The notes beneath the pieces are model-generated. The model saw only the letters and a program-made list of their open reading frames with translations, was not told the origin of the DNA and ran no database searches. Source: Bin55 sp963667455 (GTDB taxonomy: Bacteria > Pseudomonadota > Gammaproteobacteria > Pseudomonadales > Azotimanducaceae). From it: a stretch of DNA of 64,000 nucleotides. The translations under genes and the position numbers were made by a program. The stretch is from assembly GCA_963667455.2 (NCBI GenBank), contig CAXXFR010000014.1, positions 72,396-136,395 of the forward strand, read 5' to 3'. Shown here piece after piece: positions 53,047-62,727 of this stretch. Each line of letters opens with the position of its first letter. Within the stretch, counting starts at the first letter, position 1.

Positions 53047-54132
53047 ATGCTGCAAGTTTCCATAGAGGTCACCAGGCCGTCGTTTCAACTCGACGTGGAC
53101 GTCGAGCTACCTCTGCATGGCGCAACTGCCGTCATTGGTCCCAATGGATCCGGCAAAACAACTCTCTTGCGAGCACTAATAGGTCTGGAACGTGTCGTAG
53201 GCAGAATCGAATTGAATGGAGCATGTTGGCTAGACTCCCAATCTAGGAAATGCATGCCGGTTCATAAGAGGCCGGTAGGCTACGTATCGCAGACCCCCGT
53301 GTTGTTACCGCATTTGTCCGTCGAGAAAAACCTGCGATATGCGGAGTACTTTTCGCGGCGAAAACGTGCCCCAACTGAATTCACTCAGATCGAGGAAGTG
53401 GTCGCGTCCCTTGATCTGACCCATTTGATGAACCGCAAACCCTCGCATCTGTCGGGCGGCGAAACCAGCAGAGTGGCCTTGGCTCAAGCTCTCGTGTGCC
53501 ACCCCAGTGTGTTGCTCTTGGACGAACCTCTGGCATCCGTCGATGTTGACCGAAAGGCAGAACTCCTGCCCTATCTCAAATCGGCCATGAACGAATTCAA
53601 GATTCCAATGCTGTTCGTGTCGCACAGTTTGGCGGAAGTCGCAAGCCTATGCGAGTACACCTTGGCCCTGCGACAAGGCAAAGTTGAACAACATGGATCC
53701 ACCGAAACCGTCCTACAGACTCTCAACACATCTGAGATTGTCGGAGAATCCAACATTGGGGCAGTCGTTCATGGAAGTGTTGTCGAGCATGACTCAGGCT
53801 ACCAACTGACGAAGGTTGCTGTAGGACCCCACTCCATTGCAGTGCCCAATGGCGAAGATGTGGAACCTGGAACGGAAGTCAGGATTCGGATACGCGCTCG
53901 TGATGTGTCGTTGGCGACCGCAAAACCTTCGCAGATCAGTATCAGGAATGTCTTGCAAGGCACCGTCTCGACGATTGAGCAGGATCTCAACAGTCCGTAC
54001 GCAAACGTCCAGATCCGGTGCGGCGACGAAGTCATACTCTCGCAAGTGACGCGAGCATCAATTTCTGACTTGAATCTCTCGCCCGGAAAGAACGTCTACG
54101 CACTGGTCAAGAGCGTCACGATGGAACTGTAG
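53047..54132 (+). CDS. modC: Molybdate ABC transporter ATP-binding protein
   Basis: The 361-residue ATPase has Walker A GPNGSGKT at 31-38, the signature LSGGETSRVALAQAL, Walker B SVLLLDEPLASVD, and a C-terminal TOBE (Mop-like) domain near NVLQGTVSTIEQDLNSPYA that may sense oxyanion. It starts at ATG 53047, just after the modB stop; an upstream in-frame extension lies inside modB and is not used. modA-modB-modC form one operon. Confidence 0.95.
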   Translation: MLQVSIEVTRPSFQLDVDVELPLHGATAVIGPNGSGKTTLLRALIGLERVVGRIELNGACWLDSQSRKCMPVHKRPVGYVSQTPVLLPHLSVEKNLRYAEYFSRRKRAPTEFTQIEEVVASLDLTHLMNRKPSHLSGGETSRVALAQALVCHPSVLLLDEPLASVDVDRKAELLPYLKSAMNEFKIPMLFVSHSLAEVASLCEYTLALRQGKVEQHGSTETVLQTLNTSEIVGESNIGAVVHGSVVEHDSGYQLTKVAVGPHSIAVPNGEDVEPGTEVRIRIRARDVSLATAKPSQISIRNVLQGTVSTIEQDLNSPYANVQIRCGDEVILSQVTRASISDLNLSPGKNVYALVKSVTMEL

Positions 54133-54270
54133 ATGAGGATGTGGCTTGTGTTGAGTATCGGTCGGTGCAGTGTTCGGTTTTCTATAATTCGGGATCATGG
54201 GTACAGACCCAAATAGTGTGATTTTGTCTAGTTTTCTCCTGCGGTCCTTCGTTCATCGCTTCGTAGTTCA

Positions 54271-55086
54271 GTGAATTCTTCCGACCATATCTCTGAGATT
54301 GAAGATCAGGGTTACAGCATTGCAGAAGGCGCATTCGACGAGACGTTCTGCGAGGAGATCAAAGACGAGATTAGACGCTTAGAGTCTATCGGTCCACCAA
54401 ACCTCCATCCCAATGAGTTCACCGGATTCGAGACGCTCCGCTACTTCGATTTGCTTAATCAAGGCGAGGTCTGGCAACGAGTAGCCACGCATCCCTTGGT
54501 CATGGAAGTCGTTCGAGGCGTTCTCGGATCTGACATGCTATTGTCGACCATGGGAACGGCGGTTATCGGTCCAGGTGAAACACCGCAGAGAATTCACTGC
54601 GACGACCAGCTCTACGGCATCTCGCGTCCACACAAGAATCTCGTTTGCAACACAATGTGGGCTCTGTCCGATTTCACCAAAGAGAATGGGGCAACGCAGC
54701 TAGTTCCCGGTAGCCATCGCTTCGAGCACTATCCCGACGAACAACTGACTCCTGAACAACGCAAACAGGTCACAGCAACAGGATCGGATCAAGACTACCC
54801 GGCTATACAGGCATGCATGCCAAAGGGAAGTATCTGTTTCGTCGTTGGCACGTGCTATCACTCTGCCGCAGCAAACAGAACCAAGCATCGAAGATGGGCT
54901 TTGACCATCAACTATTGCGCAGGATCCCAACGGCAACAAGAGAATCTCATGTTGGCGCATACGCGATCGAAGCTTGCGTCGTTTCCTGAAGAACTACAGC
55001 GCATCGTCGGACTCCGCAGTAGCAGTGCTGGAGTCGGTCACATCAACGCAGGCGATCCGAGAGCGATTCTCGAACATTCCGATTGA
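54271..55086 (+). CDS. Phytanoyl-CoA dioxygenase (PhyH) family protein
   Basis: The 271-residue dioxygenase starts with GTG and opens SEIEDQGYSIAEGAFDE. Metal ligands are in RIHCDDQLYG (HxD) and CYHSAAANRTKHRRWALT, with an Arg for 2-oxoglutarate. NGATQLVPGSHRFEHYP lies between. The stop codon overlaps the next gene's ATG (TGATG), so it is translated with the FAD monooxygenase, suggesting two consecutive oxidations in one pathway. The substrate is unknown. Confidence 0.9.
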   Translation: MNSSDHISEIEDQGYSIAEGAFDETFCEEIKDEIRRLESIGPPNLHPNEFTGFETLRYFDLLNQGEVWQRVATHPLVMEVVRGVLGSDMLLSTMGTAVIGPGETPQRIHCDDQLYGISRPHKNLVCNTMWALSDFTKENGATQLVPGSHRFEHYPDEQLTPEQRKQVTATGSDQDYPAIQACMPKGSICFVVGTCYHSAAANRTKHRRWALTINYCAGSQRQQENLMLAHTRSKLASFPEELQRIVGLRSSSAGVGHINAGDPRAILEHSD

Positions 55087-56258
55087 TGCAGCAGCCGGTT
55101 TTGGTTATCGGAGGAGGCATCGGTGGGCTAACGACTGCAATCGCCTTGAGCTACTTTGGCATCGAGACACGTGTGTTCGAACGAGATGACCTCAGCGACA
55201 AGACTGGGGCGGGCATTCAACTTTCTCCCAACGCCACCCGCGTCTTGTTTCAGCTTGGACTCGAAGACGCGCTTCGCCAACATGCAATGCCTGCATCCGC
55301 TCTCATCGTACGAAATTGGAAGAGTGGTCGGGTAGAAAGCCAACACGCATTGGGAAGACTGGCAGAACAGCAGTGCGGCTATCCCTATCTTCAAGTCCTG
55401 CGACGTTTTCTCATTCAAGTACTCGCAGAAAAATGTCAGAGCGATTCGAAGATTCAGCTCTTTGAAAAGCACCCCATCGACCACGTCGATCCCATTACGG
55501 GTCAAGTGTCGATGTCTGTCAGGAACAAGTCCCAGCAAGGCCTGCTGATTGTCGGAGCGGACGGTGTGCATTCCGTCGTTCGACGTTCCATCGGTATCCG
55601 AAATCGCCCAACGTTCTCGGGATGGCAGGCCTGGCGAACGATCATCGAATCAGGATGCAGAGACTCTCGACTCTCTCAAGCCACAAATGTATGGAGCGGG
55701 AGAACTGGGCACATTGTTCACTATCCAGTAAACCGGGAAGGCTTGCTGAACTTGGTGCTTATCACTCGAGGAAAAGAGAGTGTGGAAGAGTCTTGGAGAG
55801 TCAAAGGTTCCACAACGGAGCTTCGCAACCTCTTCGCAGACTGGCATCCGGAGATAGCGGACCTCATCGACTCCATCAACGAGCAACGTCTCTTTCGATG
55901 GGGTCTTTATCGGCACCAAATGCGACCAGGAGATTGGAAAGCTCAAAGAGCAGTGCTCATCGGCGACGCGTGTCACTCGGTACTTCCGTTCCTGGCACAA
56001 GGGGCAGCACTTGCCATAGAGGACGCATTCGCTCTCGCTCGGTGTCTCGCCGAGAGTGTCAGTCCTTCGGATTCTCTCGAACGATTCGTCGCACTCCGAT
56101 GGCGGCGTACCCTGAACATTCAACGCAGGTCCGCAAACATGGGGCGCATCTATCATTTGTCGCAACCGTGGTCGACTTTACGGAACTGGTTTGCAGGGTT
56201 CGCTGTCAATGAAACTGTTAGAACTGTTTACGGTTTCGATGCGACCTCTCTTCGCTGA
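55086..56258 (+). CDS. FAD-dependent monooxygenase (class A, salicylate hydroxylase-like)
   Basis: The 390-residue enzyme has the three class A flavoprotein hydroxylase motifs: GxGxxG in VLVIGGGIGGLTTAIAL, the DG motif in IVGADGVHSVVRRSIG, and the GD motif in VLIGDACHSVLPFLAQGAAL. It uses NAD(P)H and O2 to hydroxylate an aromatic or similar substrate in the cytoplasm. The ATG at 55086 shares bases with the PhyH stop, so coupling is likely. The substrate is unknown. Confidence 0.92.
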   Translation: MQQPVLVIGGGIGGLTTAIALSYFGIETRVFERDDLSDKTGAGIQLSPNATRVLFQLGLEDALRQHAMPASALIVRNWKSGRVESQHALGRLAEQQCGYPYLQVLRRFLIQVLAEKCQSDSKIQLFEKHPIDHVDPITGQVSMSVRNKSQQGLLIVGADGVHSVVRRSIGIRNRPTFSGWQAWRTIIESGCRDSRLSQATNVWSGRTGHIVHYPVNREGLLNLVLITRGKESVEESWRVKGSTTELRNLFADWHPEIADLIDSINEQRLFRWGLYRHQMRPGDWKAQRAVLIGDACHSVLPFLAQGAALAIEDAFALARCLAESVSPSDSLERFVALRWRRTLNIQRRSANMGRIYHLSQPWSTLRNWFAGFAVNETVRTVYGFDATSLR

Positions 56259-56434
56259 GTGCATTTGGACCAGCGCAAGCAAGTCCACTGGTACGGCATC
56301 GATCCATGCACATTTCTCAACGATAATGAACCATGGAAATAGCCTGCTGAACGAGTGACCGTTCGTGGAATTGGAGAGCTTAGAGTGACGGCCGAAATCC
56401 CCAGAACAAGAATCAACCAGGCAATAGCCGCTCG

Positions 56435-57778
56435 ATGGAGTCACCCATGATCTGCCGGTTTACACGCTATCTTGGCCTTGGTTTGCTACTCGCTACTTGT
56501 GGGTTAGTTCAAGCACATCCAATTGACGGTCAGACATCGCTGGCTCCTATGTTGGAGCAGGTCACACCTGCCGTCGTGAACATTTCCGTCGAAAAGGTCA
56601 GACAAGTACGCGTTGGTTCGTGGTTGGGTCGTTCTGGAGCACGACAAGCAAGACGCTTTACCAGTGCCGGATCCGGTCTGATCATCGATGCCGAAGAAGG
56701 CTACGTCGTGACCAACCATCATGTCATCGATCGAGTCGAGAAGATTCGCGTCACACTGTCGGATCGGCGCGAATTCGTCGCTGAAGTGGTCGGAAGCGAC
56801 CCAAGTACCGATGTAGCCCTATTGAGGATTGAAGCAGACGATCTCCAAGCACTTGACCTCGGCAATTCCGACGACATTCGAGTCGGAGACTTCGTTGTTG
56901 CGATCGGCAATCCATTTGGCTTGGGACAAACGGTGACATCGGGAATCATCAGCGCACTTGGACGCACCGGTCTCGACATCGAGGAGTACGAAGACTTTAT
57001 TCAGACCGATGCGTCAATCAACCCTGGAAATTCCGGCGGGCCTCTGATGGATCTCCAAGGTCGCGTAATTGGTATCAACACGGCAATCGTCGGCAATGCG
57101 GGGAGCATCGGAATCGGATTTGCCATACCCTCGAATATGGCGCACTCCGTTATCACTCAGCTCATCGAGCACGGATACGTTGATCGAGGAACCTTGGGCA
57201 TTGGCACAATGAACATAACGGCCGATCTTGCCGAGGATTTTCGGCTCGACTCATTGAAGGGTGCAATCGTGAAGGATGTAGTCGAGGGATCGACCGGCGA
57301 AGCAGCCGGACTACGGATCGAGGACATTATCGTCTCGATCGATGGTCGCGAAGTCGTCGATGGCCACGCATATGAAGCTCAAATCGGTCTCAGACGAGTC
57401 GGAGACCTGGTGGAAGTCGCCTTCTTGCGCGATGGACAACTGAGAACAGTCAATGCTAAAGTCGGAAGGGAGATCGATCTATCAGTTGGCCTCTCCCCCC
57501 AACTGAATGGAGTATCGTTTGATCAGCTTCGCTCGAACCACGAAGGCTATCGCCGGCTCAAGGCGCAGGGCATATCGGGAGTAGTTATCGCCGAAATCGA
57601 TGACTCCAGCATCTGCTATTCCGTTGGATTACGCAAGAACGACGTGATAACGCATCTAAACCGAGAGACAGTCACGGATATGACGCAGTTTCGAAAGCTG
57701 GCCACAGAACAGCGCATCCAAGCTCTGAAGTACTACCGAGACGGTCGAGCGGTTACAGTCGTGTTCCCCGACGAATAA
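56435..57778 (+). CDS. Do-type (HtrA/DegP) periplasmic serine protease
   Basis: The 447-residue precursor has a signal peptide (RYLGLGLLLATCGLVQA). The trypsin-like domain has the triad His96 (VVTNHHVID), Asp126 (DPSTDVALL) and Ser200 (NPGNSGGPL). Two PDZ domains follow, near residues 280-345 and 375-440. It degrades or refolds misfolded periplasmic proteins. Length is normal for the DegQ/DegP group; the loop LA is short, as in DegQ. It is a single gene. ATG 56435 or 56447 may be the start. Confidence 0.93.
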   Translation: MESPMICRFTRYLGLGLLLATCGLVQAHPIDGQTSLAPMLEQVTPAVVNISVEKVRQVRVGSWLGRSGARQARRFTSAGSGLIIDAEEGYVVTNHHVIDRVEKIRVTLSDRREFVAEVVGSDPSTDVALLRIEADDLQALDLGNSDDIRVGDFVVAIGNPFGLGQTVTSGIISALGRTGLDIEEYEDFIQTDASINPGNSGGPLMDLQGRVIGINTAIVGNAGSIGIGFAIPSNMAHSVITQLIEHGYVDRGTLGIGTMNITADLAEDFRLDSLKGAIVKDVVEGSTGEAAGLRIEDIIVSIDGREVVDGHAYEAQIGLRRVGDLVEVAFLRDGQLRTVNAKVGREIDLSVGLSPQLNGVSFDQLRSNHEGYRRLKAQGISGVVIAEIDDSSICYSVGLRKNDVITHLNRETVTDMTQFRKLATEQRIQALKYYRDGRAVTVVFPDE

Positions 57779-57824
57779 CGACCAATCTAATCTCTGCTAG
57801 CGGCGTATTGATCTCCATTACAAG

Positions 57825-58961
57825 GTGAGTACAAGCGCAATTCCCATCGAAACGCTACTTCAAGCGGGAATTCAGTGCATCGGTGCTCTTGACTTTGACG
57901 AAAGCGAATCCGCATTGCGTCCTCGCAGGCTTCCAGCATGGACTAGAGCCCAAGTGCCGCAGGGTCTCGATGTAATGGTTCGAATGCCATCCGGCGTTCG
58001 TCTGGAATTTCAATCAGCCGCGACCGAAATCGGTCTGGAACTTCTGGTGACTCGAATGGGCGGAAATCAACCTGTCGCCCTAAACCTCGAATTCGACAAT
58101 CAAGTCCTCACCAACCATGCAACCCAAGGAAACACGATTGTCCCAGACGCCTCCAGCGAACAAGGATTTCGTGTTGTTCATGGCGAATGCGATCTGGTGT
58201 GGTTCCAAGACCTCCCGCCGATCAACAAGATGGTCAAGCTGTGGCTCCCCCACAATGCCTTCGTAGAGCTTCACGCACTGCACATATCCAAAGACTCGGT
58301 CGTCGAACCGATTAACAGTCAACGTCCCTCTTGGGTCCACTACGGAAGCTCGATAAGCCACTGCATGGAAGCCGAAGCCCCAGCGTACACATGGCCAGCA
58401 GTAGCTGCCCGGCACTCCAATCTCTCGCTCATCAATCTAGGGGTCGGTGGCCAGTGCCATTTGGATCCGCTCATCGCACGTACGATCCGCGATCTCGAGG
58501 CTGACTTGATCAGCATCAAATCGGGAATCAATATCGTCAACATGGATTCGATGCGTGAACGAGTATTCGTACCCCTTCTACATGGGTTTCTTGACACCAT
58601 TCGTGATCGCCACACTACAACGCCGATCATCCTGTGCTCGCCAATTTACTGTCCAAGTGCCGAGTCCCGACCGGGACCGACGATTCCTAACGAGAAAGGC
58701 AAGTTTGTGACGTTTGAAGGTATGGAGCAGCTTCGTCAGGGTTCGCTTACATTGCAGCGGATCCGGACGCTGGTCAAGCAAGTTGTCGAGACTAGAACCG
58801 AACTCGGCGATGCAAATCTGCATTACTTCCATGGATTGGACCTGTTCGGCGAGGCCGATGCCGAAGACTTGCCAGACGATTTACACCCCAATCCGACAGG
58901 CTACATTCGGATGGGCGAACGATTTGCCGCACATGCGATTGCAAAGGTGTTTCAAGACTGA
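57825..58961 (+). CDS. SGNH/GDSL hydrolase family protein
   Basis: The 378-residue protein starts with GTG 57825. It has an N-terminal beta domain of about 160 residues, then the SGNH fold: VHYGSSISHC (block I Ser), GVGGQCHLD (block II Gly), SIKSGINIVN (block III Asn) and DLHPNPTGY (block V Asp-His). This two-domain shape suits carbohydrate esterases that remove acyl groups. It has no signal peptide, so it is cytoplasmic. It converges with the dipeptidase gene seven bases away. The substrate is unknown. Confidence 0.85.
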   Translation: MSTSAIPIETLLQAGIQCIGALDFDESESALRPRRLPAWTRAQVPQGLDVMVRMPSGVRLEFQSAATEIGLELLVTRMGGNQPVALNLEFDNQVLTNHATQGNTIVPDASSEQGFRVVHGECDLVWFQDLPPINKMVKLWLPHNAFVELHALHISKDSVVEPINSQRPSWVHYGSSISHCMEAEAPAYTWPAVAARHSNLSLINLGVGGQCHLDPLIARTIRDLEADLISIKSGINIVNMDSMRERVFVPLLHGFLDTIRDRHTTTPIILCSPIYCPSAESRPGPTIPNEKGKFVTFEGMEQLRQGSLTLQRIRTLVKQVVETRTELGDANLHYFHGLDLFGEADAEDLPDDLHPNPTGYIRMGERFAAHAIAKVFQD

Positions 58962-58967
58962 ATCTGC

Positions 58968-60272
58968 TCAGTCGTGCACGCAAGTAACAGGATTGCCTTG
59001 ACCGAGAGCGAATGCTTCGATCTCGTTCCATACGCGCATGAAATTCAGTGCGAGGATCTTCTCGATGTCTTCGAGCGCATAGTCTCTCGACCACAGTTCC
59101 TCAACGATGATGGGAATCTTCGAGACATCACTGAGATCTCGGGGCATAGTTGGACCCACTCCTTCGTAGTCCGAACCGAGCCCAACGTGATCAATGCCAC
59201 CTAGTTCAACAACTCGATCAATGTGATCGACGACATCTTCAACTGTCGCGAAAGGGTACGGGTTTTCTTCTCGATACTTCTCTGAGAAGCTCAGGAACTT
59301 AGCCTCGTCCGCAGGGAACTGGAAGTTCAACGACTCAATCACTTCCTTGCGGGTATCTGACCATTGACGCGATTCAGCCTTCACGAAGCCGCTTCCAAAG
59401 TTGATCATCACGACTCCTCCGGATTCGCCTACCGCAACAACCAATTCGTCCGGCATGTTTCGATGGAATCCTGGTACGAAGTGACGTAGCGAGGAATGGG
59501 TCGCAACTACGGGTGTCTTGGTAATTTCCAATACTTGCCACGCGGCTTTATCCGTCAGATGCGAAAGGTCCACCATCACTCCCTTGTCGTTCATGTGGTA
59601 GACCACTTCCACTCCAAACTCTGATAGTCCACCCCACAGCTCTAAGTCGTCGTACGATGAATCGGCCAGGTGATTGCTCTTGGAATGGGCGAGAGTTATG
59701 TAGCGAATACCCCGGTCAATGAAATGGTCGAGATTATTGAGATCTCCTGCAATCGGAGCACCGTTCTCGATTCCCAGCGGAAGAGCCACTAGCCCAAGGT
59801 CCTTCGCACGATAGATGTCCTCTGTACAGGTGGCGATTGCAAACTTGTCTGGATGGTCCTCGGCGAATCCATCGACCATATCAATCATTTCGTTTGCAAA
59901 CTCGGTAGCAGTCCCGTCGTCTTCCATCCTTGGTGGAACATAGACGGCCATAAAGGCAGCGTCCAGACCCCCAGCCACAGCTTTCGGATAGTCGAACTCG
60001 AGGGTCTCATCTCCAAGAGCAACGTCGCGAGCGTCGCGATAGATCGCATAGGGAGTATCGATGTGGCCATCCACTACGAGGGCAGTCTGAGTAAACGCCA
60101 CCGCATCGAAGACTTCACGCTTAGTAATACTTGACGAATCGGGTGCCTGGGAACAACTCGAGACCAAGAACACGAATGCAAGGAGTACACCACTTCGAGA
60201 GATCCAGCACCAATCCGAGCCTTGGTGTTGAGTTGGACACCCAACGGTGAGCGGCTCGTTCCGTGCAGTCAC
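58968..60272 (-). CDS. Membrane dipeptidase (M19), lipoprotein
   Basis: The 434-residue protein starts with GTG overlapping the previous stop by four bases. It has a lipobox ending LVSSC after a hydrophobic stretch near residue 40. The M19 zinc site is seen as VDGHIDTPYAIYRD (HxD), LGIENGAPIAGDL (Glu) and VATHSSLRHFVPGFHRN (His). It hydrolyses dipeptides or related amides and is expected in the envelope. It is the last gene of the four-gene minus-strand run. Confidence 0.9.
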   Translation of the reverse strand: MTARNEPLTVGCPTQHQGSDWCWISRSGVLLAFVFLVSSCSQAPDSSSITKREVFDAVAFTQTALVVDGHIDTPYAIYRDARDVALGDETLEFDYPKAVAGGLDAAFMAVYVPPRMEDDGTATEFANEMIDMVDGFAEDHPDKFAIATCTEDIYRAKDLGLVALPLGIENGAPIAGDLNNLDHFIDRGIRYITLAHSKSNHLADSSYDDLELWGGLSEFGVEVVYHMNDKGVMVDLSHLTDKAAWQVLEITKTPVVATHSSLRHFVPGFHRNMPDELVVAVGESGGVVMINFGSGFVKAESRQWSDTRKEVIESLNFQFPADEAKFLSFSEKYREENPYPFATVEDVVDHIDRVVELGGIDHVGLGSDYEGVGPTMPRDLSDVSKIPIIVEELWSRDYALEDIEKILALNFMRVWNEIEAFALGQGNPVTCVHD

Positions 60273-61477
60273 GTCAAATAGCCTTCTTCTTCGCCCTTTC
60301 TTACAGCTTCTTCCTCAATACCCAGCCAATCCGACAAAATGGCAACATTGTCTTCCCCCAACGTTCGTGCTCTCTTGTATACATCGCACGGGGTTCTCTC
60401 GAACTCAATAGGCAACTTGTCGGCGTATGTCCTTTTCATTGAAGGATGAGGCTCTTCGATCTCTTGGATAAATTCCCTTGCCTGTAGTTGGGGGTCCCTC
60501 TCCATCAAGTCCACGCCGTCTTGAACAACTCCTGCGGGAACTCCAGCGTTCTGCAGCTCAGTCATTAGTTCTGCAGAATTTTGGGATGCAGTCCATTCCG
60601 CTAGCTTTGCGTCGATGAATCGGCGACGCTGATACCTTCCTTCTCCAGACTGGAAATCTGCATCCATTGCCCAACTGGGAGACCCCAATACCCCTTGCAA
60701 CGAGCGCCACTGATCGTCATTCATACACGCAATCGCGATCCAACGTTCAGCAAGAACCTCTCCGGTGTCCGGCGCGGCGCAACGATAACAGCCGTGAGGC
60801 GCAATTCTGTCGTGGGGCATGTCATTGGCGCACGGTTGAGCTTCGATCCCATTAGCAAACCAATCCATCAAAGTGGGACCAAGTAGGTTCACTGCGACCT
60901 CAAACTGCGAAATATCGATCTTCTGTCCTTTACCTGTTCTTCGGCGGGATTCCAGTGCAGATAGAATGGCGACCGCAGCATGCAGTCCGGCTTGGTGATC
61001 GTTGTAGGAGAAGCCCAATCCAATGTCTTGTCGACCAGGAACACCCGTCGTGTAGGTGAATCCTGCCAATGCATGGATCGTGGGAGCGTACGTCACGAAG
61101 TTCGACCAAGGTCCGTCGCCGCCCATGCCCGACATCTGAACGTAAACGACTTTGTGATTATGTTGGCTGATTTCGTCGTAGCCGATGCCCCATCTATCCA
61201 GCACTCCCATGGAGAAGTTGTCAATGACAACATCAGCTTTGGATGCCAGTTCATATGCGATCTTGCGTGCTTCCTCACGACTCATGTCAAGTGCGACTGT
61301 TCGTTTATTTCGATTCCACAATGTGAAGTAAGGTCCCGCCGGAGCGTTGATTTGCACTCGGGTGCGCGAATTGACCTTGACTACATCAGCACCCATGTCC
61401 GCCATGAGACGAGTGCAGAATGGGCCTGCAAGAACATGGGTAAAGTCGAGAATTCTGACTCCGTCGAGCGGCCTCAT
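60269..61477 (-). CDS. CaiB/BaiF CoA-transferase
   Basis: The 402-residue class III CoA-transferase starts at ATG 61477, which overlaps the upstream gene's stop (ATGA) and has GGGGAG before it; a GTG at 61492 is less likely. It has LDGVRILDFTHVLAGPFCTRLMADMGADVVKV, NRNKRTVALDMSREEA, and the probable catalytic Asp in GLGFSYNDHQAGLHA. It moves CoA between carboxylic acids. It is coupled to a second, divergent member upstream. Confidence 0.93.
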   Translation of the reverse strand: MRPLDGVRILDFTHVLAGPFCTRLMADMGADVVKVNSRTRVQINAPAGPYFTLWNRNKRTVALDMSREEARKIAYELASKADVVIDNFSMGVLDRWGIGYDEISQHNHKVVYVQMSGMGGDGPWSNFVTYAPTIHALAGFTYTTGVPGRQDIGLGFSYNDHQAGLHAAVAILSALESRRRTGKGQKIDISQFEVAVNLLGPTLMDWFANGIEAQPCANDMPHDRIAPHGCYRCAAPDTGEVLAERWIAIACMNDDQWRSLQGVLGSPSWAMDADFQSGEGRYQRRRFIDAKLAEWTASQNSAELMTELQNAGVPAGVVQDGVDLMERDPQLQAREFIQEIEEPHPSMKRTYADKLPIEFERTPCDVYKRARTLGEDNVAILSDWLGIEEEAVRKGEEEGYLT

Positions 61478-62643
61478 TCTTCGTCTCCCCACCCTATCGC
61501 GTTGATCACATCTTCGGAATCGAAAACGATTTCTTCGGTGTCTCGAGGAGCGGCTGGCGTGTCATGGTGTTGATAGGGAACACCGGTCGTCGTCACAGTG
61601 TTTCCACCCACTTTCACCGACTCCCACCAATCTCTTGCGGCCAGCTGAGGATTGTCGGCTACCTGAGGAATGCTGTGCACCCAGCCATACGGCGCATGAT
61701 GTTCTTGGGCCTCGAAGAACAAGGATTCGACATCCTTGGTTGCCACCCAATTCCGCAACACATCCATCATTCTGCGTGCCCACTTGCCCCTGGCCTGAGG
61801 TTCCTGATACTCCGGATCGAGCAAGTCATCGTGAGCGTCTTCTTCAATGAGCCAAACCAGTTGATTGTCGAGACTAGGCGTTGGAGTAACCATGATGTTG
61901 CCGTCTTGCGCGGCCATCACGTGGTACAGATCAGTCCAGTGAAGACTCCCTCGTCGTTCCAAAGCACGTCGCTGTGCACGCGGAAAGGAGTCGTTGTAGA
62001 GATACCACATGAATACATGCTCTAAACACGACGCTATGCACTCGTGCGCGGACACTCTCACAAACTGCCCCTCTTCAGAGTTCCGTGCACAGTAGAGACC
62101 TGCTAGACATGCAATCGCGACATATGCACCCGACACCGCGAAATTCAGATCTCCAAATGGTTTGAGAGGAGGTGTCTCGGCATCTCCCGTGATTCCCACT
62201 GAGCCTCCCATCGCTCCAGCCACTAGGTCTGGGGCTAGAAAATTTGCCCACGGGCCAGTCTTGCCAAAGGATGTACATTCAACAATTACGGTTGATGGGC
62301 TTCGCTGGCGAACCTGAGCAAGATCGAGTTCCGACTCAAAGGGATGGCGGTCATTGACGACAACCACATCAGCGTGCGCACACAAATCATTCAACAGATT
62401 GGGTTGTTGAGGGTCCGGTGAAACATGCAGCACACGCCGACTCGATGTGTGGTATGCGTACCACAGAGACTGACCTGTTTGCTGGTCGAACGGTCCTCGA
62501 GTGGCAAGGGGGTCTCCTTCATCAGAAACCGGTCGAATGACATCAGCCCCTAAATCGGCGAGGAGTTTGACTCCATAAACAGCCCGCTCATCGGAGAAAT
62601 CAACTATTCGCACCCCGCTTAGAGCTTTAGCAGTCTCGGTCAT
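61474..62643 (-). CDS. CaiB/BaiF CoA-transferase, second member
   Basis: The 389-residue protein starts at ATG 62643 (MTETAKALSGVRIVDFSDE); an upstream start at 62718 is not used. KLLADLGADVIRPVS and SVRVSAHECIASCLEHV-like wording (FVRVSAHECIASCLEHVF) fit the family, but the usual active-site Asp region is less clear (GDLNFAVSGAYVAIAC has no Asp aligned as in the adjacent CaiB/BaiF gene). It may be a partner subunit that needs that gene, as in some heterodimeric CoA-transferases. It follows the nucleoside hydrolase gene after 84 bases. Confidence 0.88.
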   Translation of the reverse strand: MTETAKALSGVRIVDFSDERAVYGVKLLADLGADVIRPVSDEGDPLATRGPFDQQTGQSLWYAYHTSSRRVLHVSPDPQQPNLLNDLCAHADVVVVNDRHPFESELDLAQVRQRSPSTVIVECTSFGKTGPWANFLAPDLVAGAMGGSVGITGDAETPPLKPFGDLNFAVSGAYVAIACLAGLYCARNSEEGQFVRVSAHECIASCLEHVFMWYLYNDSFPRAQRRALERRGSLHWTDLYHVMAAQDGNIMVTPTPSLDNQLVWLIEEDAHDDLLDPEYQEPQARGKWARRMMDVLRNWVATKDVESLFFEAQEHHAPYGWVHSIPQVADNPQLAARDWWESVKVGGNTVTTTGVPYQHHDTPAAPRDTEEIVFDSEDVINAIGWGDEE

Positions 62644-62727
62644 TCGAGAGGTTCCTTGGCCTAACGGGCTGTTATTTTGCTTAATGGCTCTGTGGGGGCG
62701 ACTTACATGTACCAACAACGTTGAATT

